Shown here: positions 33,920-42,841 of the stretch, piece after piece
How positions within the stretch are numbered: position 1 is the stretch's first letter
How the letters are laid out: each line of letters begins with the position of its first letter
Source of the DNA: Leptolyngbya boryana PCC 6306
GTDB taxonomy: Bacteria > Cyanobacteriota > Cyanobacteriia > Leptolyngbyales > Leptolyngbyaceae
Length of the DNA stretch: 64,000 nt
NCBI RefSeq assembly: GCF_000353285.1
Contig: NZ_KB731324.1
Coordinates: 5,784,577-5,848,576, forward strand
Direction of reading: 5' to 3'
The notes under the pieces: generated by a model
What the model was told of the DNA's origin: nothing
Database searches by the model: none
What the model saw: the letters and a program-made list of their open reading frames with translations, nothing else
Made by a program: the position numbers and the translations under genes

Positions 33920-34888
33920 TCATTTCGACTCGAGGTTCTGAATCGATTCGATCACTTGTACCGCTAACTGGGTGTCATTAAGTCGATCGACTTCGCGGAT
34001 TCCGGTTGGGCTGGTGACATTCACTTCGGTCAAGTAGCCCCCAATCACATCAATGCCGACAAAGAAAAGTCCATCTCTTTGCAGTGTGGGAGCTAGCATT
34101 TTGCAGATGGCTTTTTCGCGATCGGTAATGTCGGTCTGGGCACTTCTGCCCCCAACTGCCATATTGCCTCGAAATTCATTGCCCGTCGGGATGCGATTGA
34201 CGGCTCCGATCGGTTCACCATTGAGCAGAATAATCCGCTTGTCGCCGTCTTTGGCTTCGGGCAGATAGGTTTGCACCATGATCGGTAATGTGCCTTGCTG
34301 AGTGCTGATTTCAATCATCGAGTTGAGATTGCGATCGCCCGCTTGCAAGAACAAAATTCCTTCGCCCGCTTTTCCGCCTAACGGCTTTAAAACGGCAGTT
34401 CCTTGCTGTTCTAAAAATTGCAGGATGACGCGCTTTTCTTGCGTGACGATCGTTTCAGGAATCGCCTCAGTGAATTGCAGCGCATACATTTTTTCATTCG
34501 CGGCGCGGATTCCTGACGGTGAGTTGATCACTTTCGTTTTGGCAGGATCAACGTAGTCGAGAATATACGTTGCGTAGAGATAGGCTGTATTGACCGGAGG
34601 ATCAGTGCGCATGAAGACTGCATCCATGGTTTCGAGAGGAAGAAACACAGGTGCTTCAGTTTGAAACCACTGGTCAACTGCAATCCATCGATTTTCGCCG
34701 AGGGTGACTGGGACAAGTGTGACTCGCTCTAAAGTCGCATGGGCTTTGCCTTGAACGACACTGAGCCGATTCGCCTGTGTGATCCAGACTTCGTGCCCAA
34801 GTTGCTGGGCAGCTTCCATAAATGCCACGCTGGTGTCGTGAGTTGGGTCTAGGCGATCGATCGGATCGATGATAAATGCAATTTTCAC
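33920..34888 (-). CDS. gshB: Glutathione synthetase
   Basis: ATP-grasp ligase joining gamma-Glu-Cys and Gly to glutathione, 322 residues. It has an N-terminal preATP-grasp domain (FIIDPIDRLDPTHDTSVAFM), NSPSGIRAANEKMYALQF, VLKPLGGKAGEGI (ATP lid), DGDKRIILLNGEPIGAVNR and EVNVTSPTGIREVDRL. A GTG start (34886-34888) is used. It lies 78 nt downstream of grxC on the same strand, a common cyanobacterial pairing that links glutathione synthesis with a glutathione-dependent oxidoreductase. Confidence 0.96.
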   Translation of the reverse strand: MKIAFIIDPIDRLDPTHDTSVAFMEAAQQLGHEVWITQANRLSVVQGKAHATLERVTLVPVTLGENRWIAVDQWFQTEAPVFLPLETMDAVFMRTDPPVNTAYLYATYILDYVDPAKTKVINSPSGIRAANEKMYALQFTEAIPETIVTQEKRVILQFLEQQGTAVLKPLGGKAGEGILFLQAGDRNLNSMIEISTQQGTLPIMVQTYLPEAKDGDKRIILLNGEPIGAVNRIPTGNEFRGNMAVGGRSAQTDITDREKAICKMLAPTLQRDGLFFVGIDVIGGYLTEVNVTSPTGIREVDRLNDTQLAVQVIESIQNLESK

Positions 34889-34966
34889 AGCAGCTCAGTC
34901 CGTTAGAGAAAAGTGGGTAGAGTGGGAATTGGAGTCACCAACTCCCAAATTGATCGAGACATTGAT

Positions 34967-35227
34967 CTAGGCAGCAAGCAGCGGATCGAGTTTGCCGGAT
35001 CGATCCAAGGCGTGAATGTCGTCACACCCTCCGATGTGCTGATCGTTGATAAAAATCTGTGGGACAGAGCGGCGACCGTTTGAGCGTTCTGCCATTTTTG
35101 CCCGTCCGGGTTCGTCGCCATCGAGACAATATTCGGTGTACTGCACACCTTTGCGATCGAGTAACGCTTTTGCCCGAATACAGAAGGGACAGGTACTCCA
35201 GGTGTAGATTTCAACGTGAGGAGTCAT
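34967..35227 (-). CDS. grxC: Glutaredoxin 3 (dithiol)
   Basis: An 86-residue glutaredoxin reducing disulfides with glutathione. The active site is CPFC (Cys 15 and 18) in YTWSTCPFCIRAKALL. The cis-Pro is in SVPQIFIN and the glutathione-binding GG in HIGGCDDIHAL. An extra Cys in GGCDD is common in GrxC. It sits directly upstream of gshB. Confidence 0.95.
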   Translation of the reverse strand: MTPHVEIYTWSTCPFCIRAKALLDRKGVQYTEYCLDGDEPGRAKMAERSNGRRSVPQIFINDQHIGGCDDIHALDRSGKLDPLLAA

Positions 35228-35261
35228 ACAAATTTCCTAGCATTAGCAACATTTGTTAATT

Positions 35262-35873
35262 TTAGACATACTCGGTCGCTTCGCGACGAACCCAGCCATT
35301 TAGTGTAAAACGGCTGTCGGCAAAATTGCGCGATCGACAAGAAATCGGTAAGACTTCATGCAGGCAATGGCTAGGAAAGAACACAATCCGATTATTCACG
35401 GGCTGGATGTCTCGGTAAGTCTCTGCTTGAACGTAGTGTCCATTTTCGATTCGCATGTCGTAAAGCCGTAATGCTCCGCCTGAGAAGTTTGTCGGTTCTC
35501 GGTTGAAATAATAGACATACGACATGGTTCGAGTTGCTGCATCTGGGCTACCGTTATCGTTATGGATTTTGTAATAGTGACCGTCGTTGTGAGCGGTGAG
35601 TTGAATCTCAATTTGTGAGATGGCAAAGGGTTCGATATTCCAGGCATGGAACAGACGCGGCAGGAGCGGTGTGATTTTCTGAATCATCCAGTTTTCGTAC
35701 GCTTCAAAGTGATAGAGAATCCAGGATTTGCGATAGTCGAGGTCGCCAGTTGCAGTGCTGGTTGGGACAAAATCAGCTTCGCGATCGAGTACATATTCCA
35801 AGAGATTCAGACGATCCTCATTGGCGAGGAAGTGATCGATTTGGAGAAATTGAGCGGGTTGGTCAAAAGACAT
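35262..35873 (-). CDS. 2-oxoglutarate/Fe(II)-dependent oxygenase (prolyl-4-hydroxylase-like)
   Basis: A 203-residue 2OG-FeII_Oxy_3-type protein. The iron triad is visible: HND in YYKIHNDNGSPDAATR and the distal His in PSHCLHEVLPI, followed by SRFTLNGWVRR, whose Arg would bind 2-oxoglutarate. SYVYYFNREPTNFSGGALRLYD is the typical core strand. The substrate is unknown (prolyl residues of proteins or small molecules). The start at 35873 (MSFDQPAQFL) replaces an upstream frame to 35933. It lies between pilT and grxC on the minus strand. Confidence 0.85.
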   Translation of the reverse strand: MSFDQPAQFLQIDHFLANEDRLNLLEYVLDREADFVPTSTATGDLDYRKSWILYHFEAYENWMIQKITPLLPRLFHAWNIEPFAISQIEIQLTAHNDGHYYKIHNDNGSPDAATRTMSYVYYFNREPTNFSGGALRLYDMRIENGHYVQAETYRDIQPVNNRIVFFPSHCLHEVLPISCRSRNFADSRFTLNGWVRREATEYV

Positions 35874-35948
35874 AAATTTTGCGATCGTCAACGATGCTAT
35901 TTCACACGAAATACGATCGCAAAGACTCAACAATTTTCAAAATCGGAT

Positions 35949-37226
35949 TTAAGCCGGATGATAATCTCGTGCAGACGGATCAAATTCCCGATTTGAAGAC
36001 CGTCCTGGATCGTAGCCTTCATTACGGACGCGACGGCGGAGATCTCCCAAATCTGGAGACGCTTTCACGGCATCTTCAGGCGTAATTTTGCCGAGTAAGA
36101 TCAACTCACACAACGCTTGGTTCATCACTTGCATTCCTTCATTGGTGCCAGTCTCCATCAATTGGAATGCTTCGATATCATTGCCTTTGAGCAGGTAATC
36201 TTGCATTGCAGGTGTATTGAGCAAGATTTCATGCACCGCAGTTCGATGTCCGTCTGTCGTCGGTAACAATTGCTGAGCCACAACCGAAATCAGAGATTCT
36301 AAAATCTGAACTCTCATCGCGTCCTGCTCATCCGGCGTATAGATATTCAGCAGACGATTCACAGTTGCGATCGCGCTTTTTGTGTGCAGGGTTCCAAGGA
36401 CTAAATGCCCAGTTTGAGCCGCTTTTAAGGCTGTATCGACCGTGACGCGATCGCGCATTTCCCCGATCAAAATTACGTCTGGATCTTCGCGCAAAACCGC
36501 TCTGAGTGCGTGTTCAAACTCATGCGTATGCAGTCCGACCTCTCGTTGGCTAATCAGGCAATTCTGCGAGGTGTGAACATACTCAATCGGATCTTCGATC
36601 GTGACAATATGGCGCTGATCGGTCTCGTTCAAGTGGCGAATCATTGCCGCGATCGAGGTCGATTTTCCGGAGCCAGTGGGTCCTGTGAGGAGAATCAAGC
36701 CTTGCTGATAGCTGACTAGATGTTTGAGCACTGAAGGTAAGCCCAGTCGATCGATCGTGGGAACCTCTAGACTAATCAGACGAAGTACGATCGCGCCGCC
36801 CGTCAAACTCTCAAAGCAGTTCACCCGGCAGCGGACGAAACCAGGATAGAAGATGGCGGTATCAAGTTCTTTCTCTTGCCGAAACCGTTCGCACTGCTCG
36901 GGAGTGAGCATCTCGGCTAAAAAGCGATCGAACATTTCGGGGGTGACTGCGGCTTGATTTTGCCGGATCATTTGCCCTCGAATCCGATAGCGAACGGGTT
37001 CACCCACGCGCAGGTGAATATCAGATGCCTGTTTCGCATACGCATCTTGAACGAGTTGTCGAATCGTCGGCACTGAACTCGGTGGCATCGATCGCGGCGT
37101 AGCGGGAACTGGATTGCGTTTGGCTCCGAGAGGAATGGAAGGAGGAGGAACCGCAACAGGTTCAGTCAGCGATCGAGAACGCGAGCTAGATTTAACCGAC
37201 TCGTCAAAAGGATTTACTTGTGTCAT
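35949..37226 (-). CDS. pilT: PilT-family type IV pilus retraction ATPase
   Basis: Hexameric ATPase powering pilus retraction for twitching motility and DNA uptake; 425 residues. A PAS-like N2 domain (LVQDAYAKQASDIHLRVGEPVRYRI) follows a 55-residue disordered Ser/Pro-rich extension. The core has Walker A GPTGSGKST, Asp box TIEDPIEYVH, Walker B DVILIGEMRD and His box GHLVLGTLHT. The retraction hallmark AIRxxL is replaced by the near-terminal MNQALCELILLGKITPEDAV. The extended tails suggest a second, regulatory PilT paralogue (inference). ATG 37226 is chosen over 37271. Confidence 0.9.
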   Translation of the reverse strand: MTQVNPFDESVKSSSRSRSLTEPVAVPPPSIPLGAKRNPVPATPRSMPPSSVPTIRQLVQDAYAKQASDIHLRVGEPVRYRIRGQMIRQNQAAVTPEMFDRFLAEMLTPEQCERFRQEKELDTAIFYPGFVRCRVNCFESLTGGAIVLRLISLEVPTIDRLGLPSVLKHLVSYQQGLILLTGPTGSGKSTSIAAMIRHLNETDQRHIVTIEDPIEYVHTSQNCLISQREVGLHTHEFEHALRAVLREDPDVILIGEMRDRVTVDTALKAAQTGHLVLGTLHTKSAIATVNRLLNIYTPDEQDAMRVQILESLISVVAQQLLPTTDGHRTAVHEILLNTPAMQDYLLKGNDIEAFQLMETGTNEGMQVMNQALCELILLGKITPEDAVKASPDLGDLRRRVRNEGYDPGRSSNREFDPSARDYHPA

Positions 37227-37508
37227 ATACTCAGGCTTCCGTATTTCGCCGGGATCGAGGGGAATGGGCAAGTTGACGAGGGGGCGGCTAGAGAAATACT
37301 CTGATTCCCCAGACTGTACCTGATGTCATGGCATCGTAGAAATACGGAGAGAAAAAGTTTGCAGAAAGTTTTTGTACGGATAAAGCACTGAGGCTGTGAT
37401 CAGCTGAGCGAAAAATTCCGGGAAACTCTTCATCGAAAAGGTTCTCTCGGTTCACAGTCTGGTGCATTCTGAAATCACGTCCCTTTGCAAAGCCTTTACA
37501 GAACTCTC

Positions 37509-38630
37509 ATGCGTATCTCTCGCCTTACAGACTGGCTCGAATCTCATTGGATCAATCCGGCTTATAGCGGTGGGTTGTTGGCTGGGATGGGCATTTTCTT
37601 CTTTCTCGCGGCGACGAATTCGATGTCCGGTTGGCTATATGTCATGAGCGGCGTTGTGTTGGCGCTGTTGGCGATCGCGGCTATTCTCTCCCGACGAACG
37701 CTGTCCCGATTATCAATCACCCGCCGTCCAATTCAGCCCGTGAGTGTCGGTGAGAATTTAACGATCGAGTTGTTTATTCAAAATCCGACTCGAAAAAGAA
37801 AAACTTTGATTCAAGCAACCGATTTCATTCCGTCTGTCTTCGGCAAGCCTGTTGAAAAGGTTGTGGAATTGATTCATCCGACCACTCCTTATTACTGGGT
37901 TTACCAGCATCGAGCCGAGCAGCGGGGAATTTACCGCTGGCATGAAGTGCAACTGCGAACGGCAGCTCCTTTGGGTTTGTTTTGGTATCGCAAGACGTTT
38001 CGAGCCGATGCGATCGCGGTGATTTACCCACAGGTTTTGCCGTTGAGCCGCTGCCCGTTGATTGATCAGATTGGGCAAGAGATGAGTTTGCAAATGCAGT
38101 CGCAGCGGGCGCAGAATTCGACGCAGGGCATCACTCGATCGCTGCGTCCCTATCGTTGGGGCGATCCGATGCGGATGATTCATTGGCGCAGTAGTGCTCG
38201 GTATGGCGAGTTGCGCGTGCGAGAGTTAGAGATTTTAACCAGTGGGCAAGAGATTGTGATTGCCTTAGATAGTGCGGCAACTTGGGATCGTGAAGCATTT
38301 GAGCAGGCAGTCACGACTGCGGCATCGCTGTATTTTTACGGAGAGCGACAGACCTTGAGCATTCGAGTGTGGACAGCAGAATCTGGGGCAATCCGGGGAC
38401 GGCAACTGGTTTTGGAAACCTTAGCAGAGGTTCAGCCGCATCAAGAGGTGACATCAGATCGGTTGCCTGAAGGAACCATCGTTTGGCTGACGCAGAATTC
38501 GAGCAGTTTGAATACACTTCCGAGTGGAAGTCGCTGGGTCTTGTGGGGACAGGGACAGACGACAGCGAACTTGGGAATTCGGGTGGAACAAGAGCGATCG
38601 CTGCAGGCGCAGTTGCAAGATAGTGTTTAG
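37509..38630 (+). CDS. DUF58-domain membrane protein
   Basis: A 373-residue protein. Two N-terminal helices (about 23-43 and 47-63) precede a cytoplasmic or periplasmic DUF58 domain with the diagnostic LRPYRWGDPMRMIHWRSSARYGELRVRE (in part), followed by a VWA-like stretch (EIVIALDSAATWDREAFEQAV). DUF58 proteins accompany MoxR ATPases and transglutaminase-like proteins, but no such gene is in view. A DUF309 gene follows after 15 nt. The ATG at 37509 is preferred over the TTG at 37485. Confidence 0.85.
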   Translation: MRISRLTDWLESHWINPAYSGGLLAGMGIFFFLAATNSMSGWLYVMSGVVLALLAIAAILSRRTLSRLSITRRPIQPVSVGENLTIELFIQNPTRKRKTLIQATDFIPSVFGKPVEKVVELIHPTTPYYWVYQHRAEQRGIYRWHEVQLRTAAPLGLFWYRKTFRADAIAVIYPQVLPLSRCPLIDQIGQEMSLQMQSQRAQNSTQGITRSLRPYRWGDPMRMIHWRSSARYGELRVRELEILTSGQEIVIALDSAATWDREAFEQAVTTAASLYFYGERQTLSIRVWTAESGAIRGRQLVLETLAEVQPHQEVTSDRLPEGTIVWLTQNSSSLNTLPSGSRWVLWGQGQTTANLGIRVEQERSLQAQLQDSV

Positions 38631-38645
38631 CGATAAAATCACAAC

Positions 38646-39068
38646 ATGGACACAGACATCCCAGAAGAATTTTGGCAGGGAATCGAGCAATTTAATCAGG
38701 GCGAATTCTACGCCTGCCATGACACCTTAGAAGCGATTTGGATCGAAGCTCCTGTCGTCGATAAAAAATTCTATCAGGGCATTTTACAGATTGCGGTGGG
38801 ACTCTACCATTTAGGCAATTACAACTGGCGCGGAGCCGTCATTCTGATAGGGGAGGGATTAAATCGATTAAGCGACTATCAACCTGAATATGGTGGGATT
38901 GAGGTTGAGCAACTCGTAGAAGATGTATCAGCCTTACTCAGCGAAATTCAAGCCGCAGGACAAGATCGCGTTGATCAAATCGTTTTGACTGACGATCCAC
39001 CACTTGAATCTGTCGATAAAATTTTTCTCCGTCCACCAATCATCCAGAAAATCACAGCAAATCGTTGA
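38646..39068 (+). CDS. DUF309-domain protein
   Basis: A 140-residue helical protein with the DUF309 signature FNQGEFYACHDTLEAIW and FYQGILQIAVGLYHLGNYNWRGAVIL (in parts). The motif residues Glu, His, Glu and a distal His suggest a metal or hydrolase site, although the family has no proven activity. It sits 15 nt after the DUF58 gene. Most likely an operon. Confidence 0.85.
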   Translation: MDTDIPEEFWQGIEQFNQGEFYACHDTLEAIWIEAPVVDKKFYQGILQIAVGLYHLGNYNWRGAVILIGEGLNRLSDYQPEYGGIEVEQLVEDVSALLSEIQAAGQDRVDQIVLTDDPPLESVDKIFLRPPIIQKITANR

Positions 39069-39226
39069 AGAGTCATGTATATAGAAACTTGTCTTCGTGA
39101 TCGCTCGTCTTGAAATTTATTCGCACGATCGCCCGATGTCAAAGAATTCATTGATCGCATACGCTTAACTTTCTGATAGTGATATATTCGATTCGTCCTG
39201 TTCACCCTCATCCCCAGTCTCCACTC

Positions 39227-39697
39227 ATGTCTCGCTTCTCCGTTCGTTCTCTCCTAGTTCTGCCGATCATCGCCGCTGCTGTGCTTGCGAATGGACGTGT
39301 TTCTATCGCTCAAGCACCCGCAGGCTCGACTCCGCTTACCTTGCGCGCCAATAGTACTGAGGCAAACGCGAAAACAGGGGTTGTCGTTGCAAAAGGTAAC
39401 GTCCAGATTAACTATCCTGCTCGTCAGATTCAAGCCACTTCTGCTCAAGCTATTTATTACAGCAACGAACGCCGGATTGTTCTGCAAGGGGATGTCTACG
39501 TCTTGCAACAGGGCAATAGTTTGCGGGGAGAAACGATTACGTATTTAGTCGATGAAGGGCGGTTTGTGGCACTCCCTCAACCGAATAAACAAGTAGAAGC
39601 GGTCTATTTGATTGAAGCACCTGCGGCTCCTGCTTCGCCTGCACCTGCGGCTCCTGCTCCTTTTAGCCCACAATCTCAGTTTCGGTCGAGTCGTTAA
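39227..39697 (+). CDS. lptA: LptA/OstA-domain periplasmic protein
   Basis: Periplasmic bridge of the LPS transport machinery, 156 residues. A signal peptide (MSRFSVRSLLVLPIIAAAVLA) is followed by one OstA repeat domain (STEANAKTGVVVAKGNVQIN, QATSAQAIYYSNERRIVLQGDVYVLQ). The C-terminus is an Ala/Pro linker encoded by two 18-bp GCACCTGCGGCTCCTGCT repeats (39617-39634, 39641-39658). The next gene is lptB. The frame opens at 39179, but the ATG at 39227 starts a proper signal peptide. Confidence 0.85.
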   Translation: MSRFSVRSLLVLPIIAAAVLANGRVSIAQAPAGSTPLTLRANSTEANAKTGVVVAKGNVQINYPARQIQATSAQAIYYSNERRIVLQGDVYVLQQGNSLRGETITYLVDEGRFVALPQPNKQVEAVYLIEAPAAPASPAPAAPAPFSPQSQFRSSR

Positions 39698-39737
39698 CGA
39701 GTTACGTCCCCTCTTTTTCAGGTTTTAGGAGCGGGTT

Positions 39738-40466
39738 TTGAGAATCGTTCTAGAAAATATTCACAAATCGTTTGGCGATCGCCCAGTGGTGAATCGCGTC
39801 AGTTTGTCTGTGGGTCAGGGTGAGATTGTCGGGCTGCTTGGTCCCAACGGAGCCGGAAAGACGACGACGTTTTATATTGCAACTGGGCTAGAAAAGCCAG
39901 ACAGCGGTAAGGTTTGGTTGAATGATAAAGAAGTGACGGATCTCTCGATCGACAAACGCGCTCATCTCGGAGTTGGCTATCTTGCTCAAGAAGCGAGCAT
40001 TTTTCGCTATTTAACCGTACGAGAAAATATTCTACTCGTGCTGGAGCAAACCAAGGTTCCGCGCTGGCAGTGGAACGATCGCTTAAACAGTTTGCTGAAA
40101 GAATTTCGATTAGAAAAAGTTGCCTCTTCGCTCGGAATTCAAGTGTCGGGTGGAGAACGTCGTCGGACAGAACTCGCGCGGGCTTTGGCAACAGGGGTAG
40201 ACGGACCCAAATTTTTATTATTAGACGAACCGTTTGCAGGCGTTGACCCGATCGCCGTTGCTGAAATCCAAACAATCGTGGCGCAATTGCGCGATCGCCA
40301 TATGGGGATTCTGATCACCGATCATAATGTGCGCGAGACGTTAGCCATTATCGATCGCGCTTACATCATGCGAGATGGTCAGATTCTTGCCTCGGGCAGT
40401 GCTGAGGAACTTTACAACAATCCCTTAGTCCGCCAGTATTATCTCGGTGACAATTTTCAACCCTAG
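39738..40466 (+). CDS. lptB: LPS export ABC transporter ATPase LptB
   Basis: Cytoplasmic ATPase of the LptB2FG extractor, 242 residues. It shows Walker A GPNGAGKTT, Q-loop YLAQEASIFRYLTVRENI, signature VSGGERRRTELARALA, Walker B FLLLDEPFAGVDP and switch His ILITDHNVRETL, which are LptB-like down to the C-terminal NNPLVRQYYLGDNF. The start is TTG at 39738 with AGGAG 6 nt upstream. It sits between lptA and lptF. Confidence 0.96.
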   Translation: MRIVLENIHKSFGDRPVVNRVSLSVGQGEIVGLLGPNGAGKTTTFYIATGLEKPDSGKVWLNDKEVTDLSIDKRAHLGVGYLAQEASIFRYLTVRENILLVLEQTKVPRWQWNDRLNSLLKEFRLEKVASSLGIQVSGGERRRTELARALATGVDGPKFLLLDEPFAGVDPIAVAEIQTIVAQLRDRHMGILITDHNVRETLAIIDRAYIMRDGQILASGSAEELYNNPLVRQYYLGDNFQP

Positions 40467-40469
40467 ATT

Positions 40470-41618
40470 ATGTCTTTAGCTCCTACCCGCGCGCCGATTT
40501 CGGTTCTCGATCGCTATATTGCTGGACAATTGACGGGTCCATTTATCTTTGGCGTGGCAGCGTTTACATCGATTCTGGTGTCGGTAGGAGCGGTGTTTGA
40601 TCTGATTCGCCAGATGACAGAAATGGGCTTGCCGTTGTCGATCGCAACTCGCGTTTTTCTCTTGCGACTGCCAGAGTTTGCTAGCCTTTCTTTTCCAATG
40701 GCAACCTTGCTTTCGACGTTAATGGTCTATAGTCGGCTTTCGACTGACAGTGAGTTGATTGCGCTGCGAAGTGTCGGGATTAGCATCTATCGACTGGTTG
40801 CACCTGCGATCGTGTTGAGCTTTCTCGTTTCTGTGATGACTTTTGGCTTTAATGAAGCAATTGTTCCGGCAGCAAAATATCAAGCGACTCAAACGTTATC
40901 ACAAGCATTAAAGCAAGATAAGCCGAAGTTTGATGAGAAGAATATTGTCTTTCAGCAGTATCGCGATGAGAAGCAGCCCGATGGAAAGAGTGTACAAATG
41001 CTCGATCGAATTTTTTATGCTCAACGATTCGACGGGCAGCAAATGAAGGGCTTAACGGTGCTGGATTTCTCTCAAAACGGGGTGAATCAGATCATTAGTG
41101 CAGATTCTGCTCGCTGGAACTATGAGGATCAAACCTGGGACTTTTTCAGTGGCACAATTTACCTGGTTGATCCGAATGCGTCTTACCGCAATATTCTCAA
41201 ATTCGAGCGGCAGCAGATTCAATTGCCCCGAACCCCGCTGGATTTGGCGACTCACAAAACTGATTCGGCAGAGATGAATATTGCCGAAGTTCAGGATTAT
41301 CTCCAGTTGGTCAACCAAAGTGGCGATGAGAAGCGCGCCAATCAATTGAGAATGAGAATTCAGCAGAAAATTGCCTTTCCATTTGTGTGCTTGGTTTTTG
41401 GATTAGCAGGTTCGACGTTGGGCACGAAACCCCGACGAGGCGGCAGAGGTGCAAGTTTTGCGATTAGTATTTTGATCATTTTTACCTACTACCTGCTGTC
41501 GTTTGTCTGTGATGCGTTTGGGCGGTTGGAGATTTTCACGCCGATTTTGGCAGCTTGGTTGCCGACTGTGTTGGGACTGGGGGCAGTGAGTTGGCTATTA
41601 GTACGAGCAGCAAAATGA
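40470..41618 (+). CDS. LptF/LptG-family permease
   Basis: Inner-membrane subunit of the LPS exporter, 382 residues. Six helices flank a periplasmic beta-jellyroll (about 120-270). It begins with helix 1 (FIFGVAAFTSILVSVGAVFDLI) and RLPEFASLSFPMATLLSTLMVYSRLSTDSELIALRSVGIS (coupling helix), and ends with helices FVCLVFGLAGSTLG through VLGLGAVSWLLV. Cyanobacteria usually have a single such gene acting as a homodimer (inference). It is 3 nt after lptB, and its stop overlaps the next start. Confidence 0.93.
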   Translation: MSLAPTRAPISVLDRYIAGQLTGPFIFGVAAFTSILVSVGAVFDLIRQMTEMGLPLSIATRVFLLRLPEFASLSFPMATLLSTLMVYSRLSTDSELIALRSVGISIYRLVAPAIVLSFLVSVMTFGFNEAIVPAAKYQATQTLSQALKQDKPKFDEKNIVFQQYRDEKQPDGKSVQMLDRIFYAQRFDGQQMKGLTVLDFSQNGVNQIISADSARWNYEDQTWDFFSGTIYLVDPNASYRNILKFERQQIQLPRTPLDLATHKTDSAEMNIAEVQDYLQLVNQSGDEKRANQLRMRIQQKIAFPFVCLVFGLAGSTLGTKPRRGGRGASFAISILIIFTYYLLSFVCDAFGRLEIFTPILAAWLPTVLGLGAVSWLLVRAAK

Positions 41619-42643
41619 TGGACAAGCCTTTGTTTTTGCGCGACCTTTGGTACTATGCGCTGCCGGGTGGAAGTTTGAAGCCGGGACAAACGATCGCGAA
41701 AACCCTGCTCAATGAACCGATTTTACTCGGCAGGACTCAGGCGGGCAAAGTCTTTGCACTGAGAGATATCTGTCCGCATCGGGCTGTTCCGCTGAGTTGC
41801 GGGCGATTTGACGGTACTGAGGTGGAATGTGCTTACCACGGCTGGAAGTTTGACGCAGCCGGACAATGTACTGCGATTCCAGCGTTGACTGAGGATCAAA
41901 CGTTAGATTTTTCTAAATTTCGAGTGCGATCGTATCCAATTCGAGAAGCACAAGGCAATATTTGGATTTACATCGGAGAGCAGTCTCCCCAAGATGAGCC
42001 GCCTCAAGTCCCTGGCTTTGACACGACGTATCAAGCCGCTGTTGTGATGAACTTTCCAACGTACTTAGATCATGCGGTAGTCGGGTTAATGGATCCAGCG
42101 CATGTGCCTTTTGTGCATCGAGCGTGGTGGTGGCGGGCTGATCCGACCCTGGCAGAAGAAGTAAAAACGTTTGATCCGTCTCCGCTCGGATTTACGATGC
42201 GGCGGCATAAATTAGAGCGATCGACCTTTCTTTACGATCTAGTAGGCGGTGATCCAGAAGTCGAAATCTCATTCCAACTCCCAGGAGTACGATTTGAGCA
42301 AGTGATTACAAAGCGACATCGAGTCTGCAATCTAACGACGATGACTCCGCTGAATGATACCGAGACAGAAGTTACTACGCTCTTTTATTCAACAATCCCT
42401 TGGTTCAATCTGTTGAAGCCCTTTTTACTTCCGCTCACTCGAACATTCTTGAATCAAGATCGAGACATGGTCGTCAAACAGAAGATTGGATTACAGCACA
42501 ATCCAGGCTTGATGTTGATCAAAGATGCAGATACTCAGGCGCGATGGTACTACCAATTGAAGGCAGAATTTGCGCGATCGCAATCTGAACATCGAGCCTT
42601 CATTAATCCTGTCAAAGAGCAAACTTTGAGATGGCGAAGCTGA
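41615..42643 (+). CDS. Rieske non-heme iron oxygenase
   Basis: A 342-residue aromatic-ring-hydroxylating-dioxygenase-type oxygenase. The Rieske 2Fe-2S ligands are CPHRAVPL and CAYHGWKF. The mononuclear iron site is in DHAVVGLMDPAHVPFVHRAW, with Asp and two His. It resembles the VanA/chlorophyll-a oxygenase/PaO-like group, but the substrate is unknown. Its ATG-ATG overlaps the lptF stop (ATGATG), so translation is coupled to the LPS export genes, which hints at an envelope lipid substrate (inference). It has no transmembrane helices at the C-terminus, unlike PaO enzymes. Confidence 0.9.
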   Translation: MMDKPLFLRDLWYYALPGGSLKPGQTIAKTLLNEPILLGRTQAGKVFALRDICPHRAVPLSCGRFDGTEVECAYHGWKFDAAGQCTAIPALTEDQTLDFSKFRVRSYPIREAQGNIWIYIGEQSPQDEPPQVPGFDTTYQAAVVMNFPTYLDHAVVGLMDPAHVPFVHRAWWWRADPTLAEEVKTFDPSPLGFTMRRHKLERSTFLYDLVGGDPEVEISFQLPGVRFEQVITKRHRVCNLTTMTPLNDTETEVTTLFYSTIPWFNLLKPFLLPLTRTFLNQDRDMVVKQKIGLQHNPGLMLIKDADTQARWYYQLKAEFARSQSEHRAFINPVKEQTLRWRS

Positions 42644-42646
42644 TTG

Positions 42647-42747
42647 ACTGACAATAAAGGCGAGGAGCATTTTCCATAACAGTAATTGAAGTGGTGTGGT
42701 AATCCCTAGATGACGGGATTTTGCTCCTCGCCTCCAGTTTTGTCAGT
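42647..42747. other. Nested inverted-repeat element
   Basis: ACTGACAA (42647-42654)/TTGTCAGT (42740-42747) encloses GGCGAGGAGCA (42659-42669)/TGCTCCTCGCC (42722-42732), which encloses AATCCC (42701-42706)/GGGATT (42715-42720). All pairs are perfect. The element begins 3 nt after a stop codon. It resembles a structured 3' end or a miniature inverted-repeat element. Confidence 0.7.
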
Positions 42748-42755
42748 TAACCAGC

Positions 42756-42799
42756 GTCACAGCTTATGGACTTAATGCTAGTAGTCCATAAGCTGTGAC
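42756..42799. terminator. 17-bp perfect hairpin between convergent genes
   Basis: GTCACAGCTTATGGACT (42756-42772) and AGTCCATAAGCTGTGAC (42783-42799) form a perfect 17-bp stem with a 10-nt loop, 8 nt after the previous element and between convergent genes. It lacks a T-tract, so a terminator role is only possible; a mobile-element end is an alternative. Confidence 0.6.
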
Positions 42800-42841
42800 A
42801 GGTAGGTTGGATGGGGATTACACAAGGCGAACTTTTGTTCC

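Noticed and set aside
39617-39658. Repeat pair in lptA as a mobile element
   Set aside because: Two 18-bp in-frame copies simply encode an Ala/Pro linker, an ordinary expansion.
42756-42799. 17-bp hairpin as a standard intrinsic terminator
   Set aside because: Neither strand has the T-run expected next to the stem, so I list it as a structure with only a possible terminator role.
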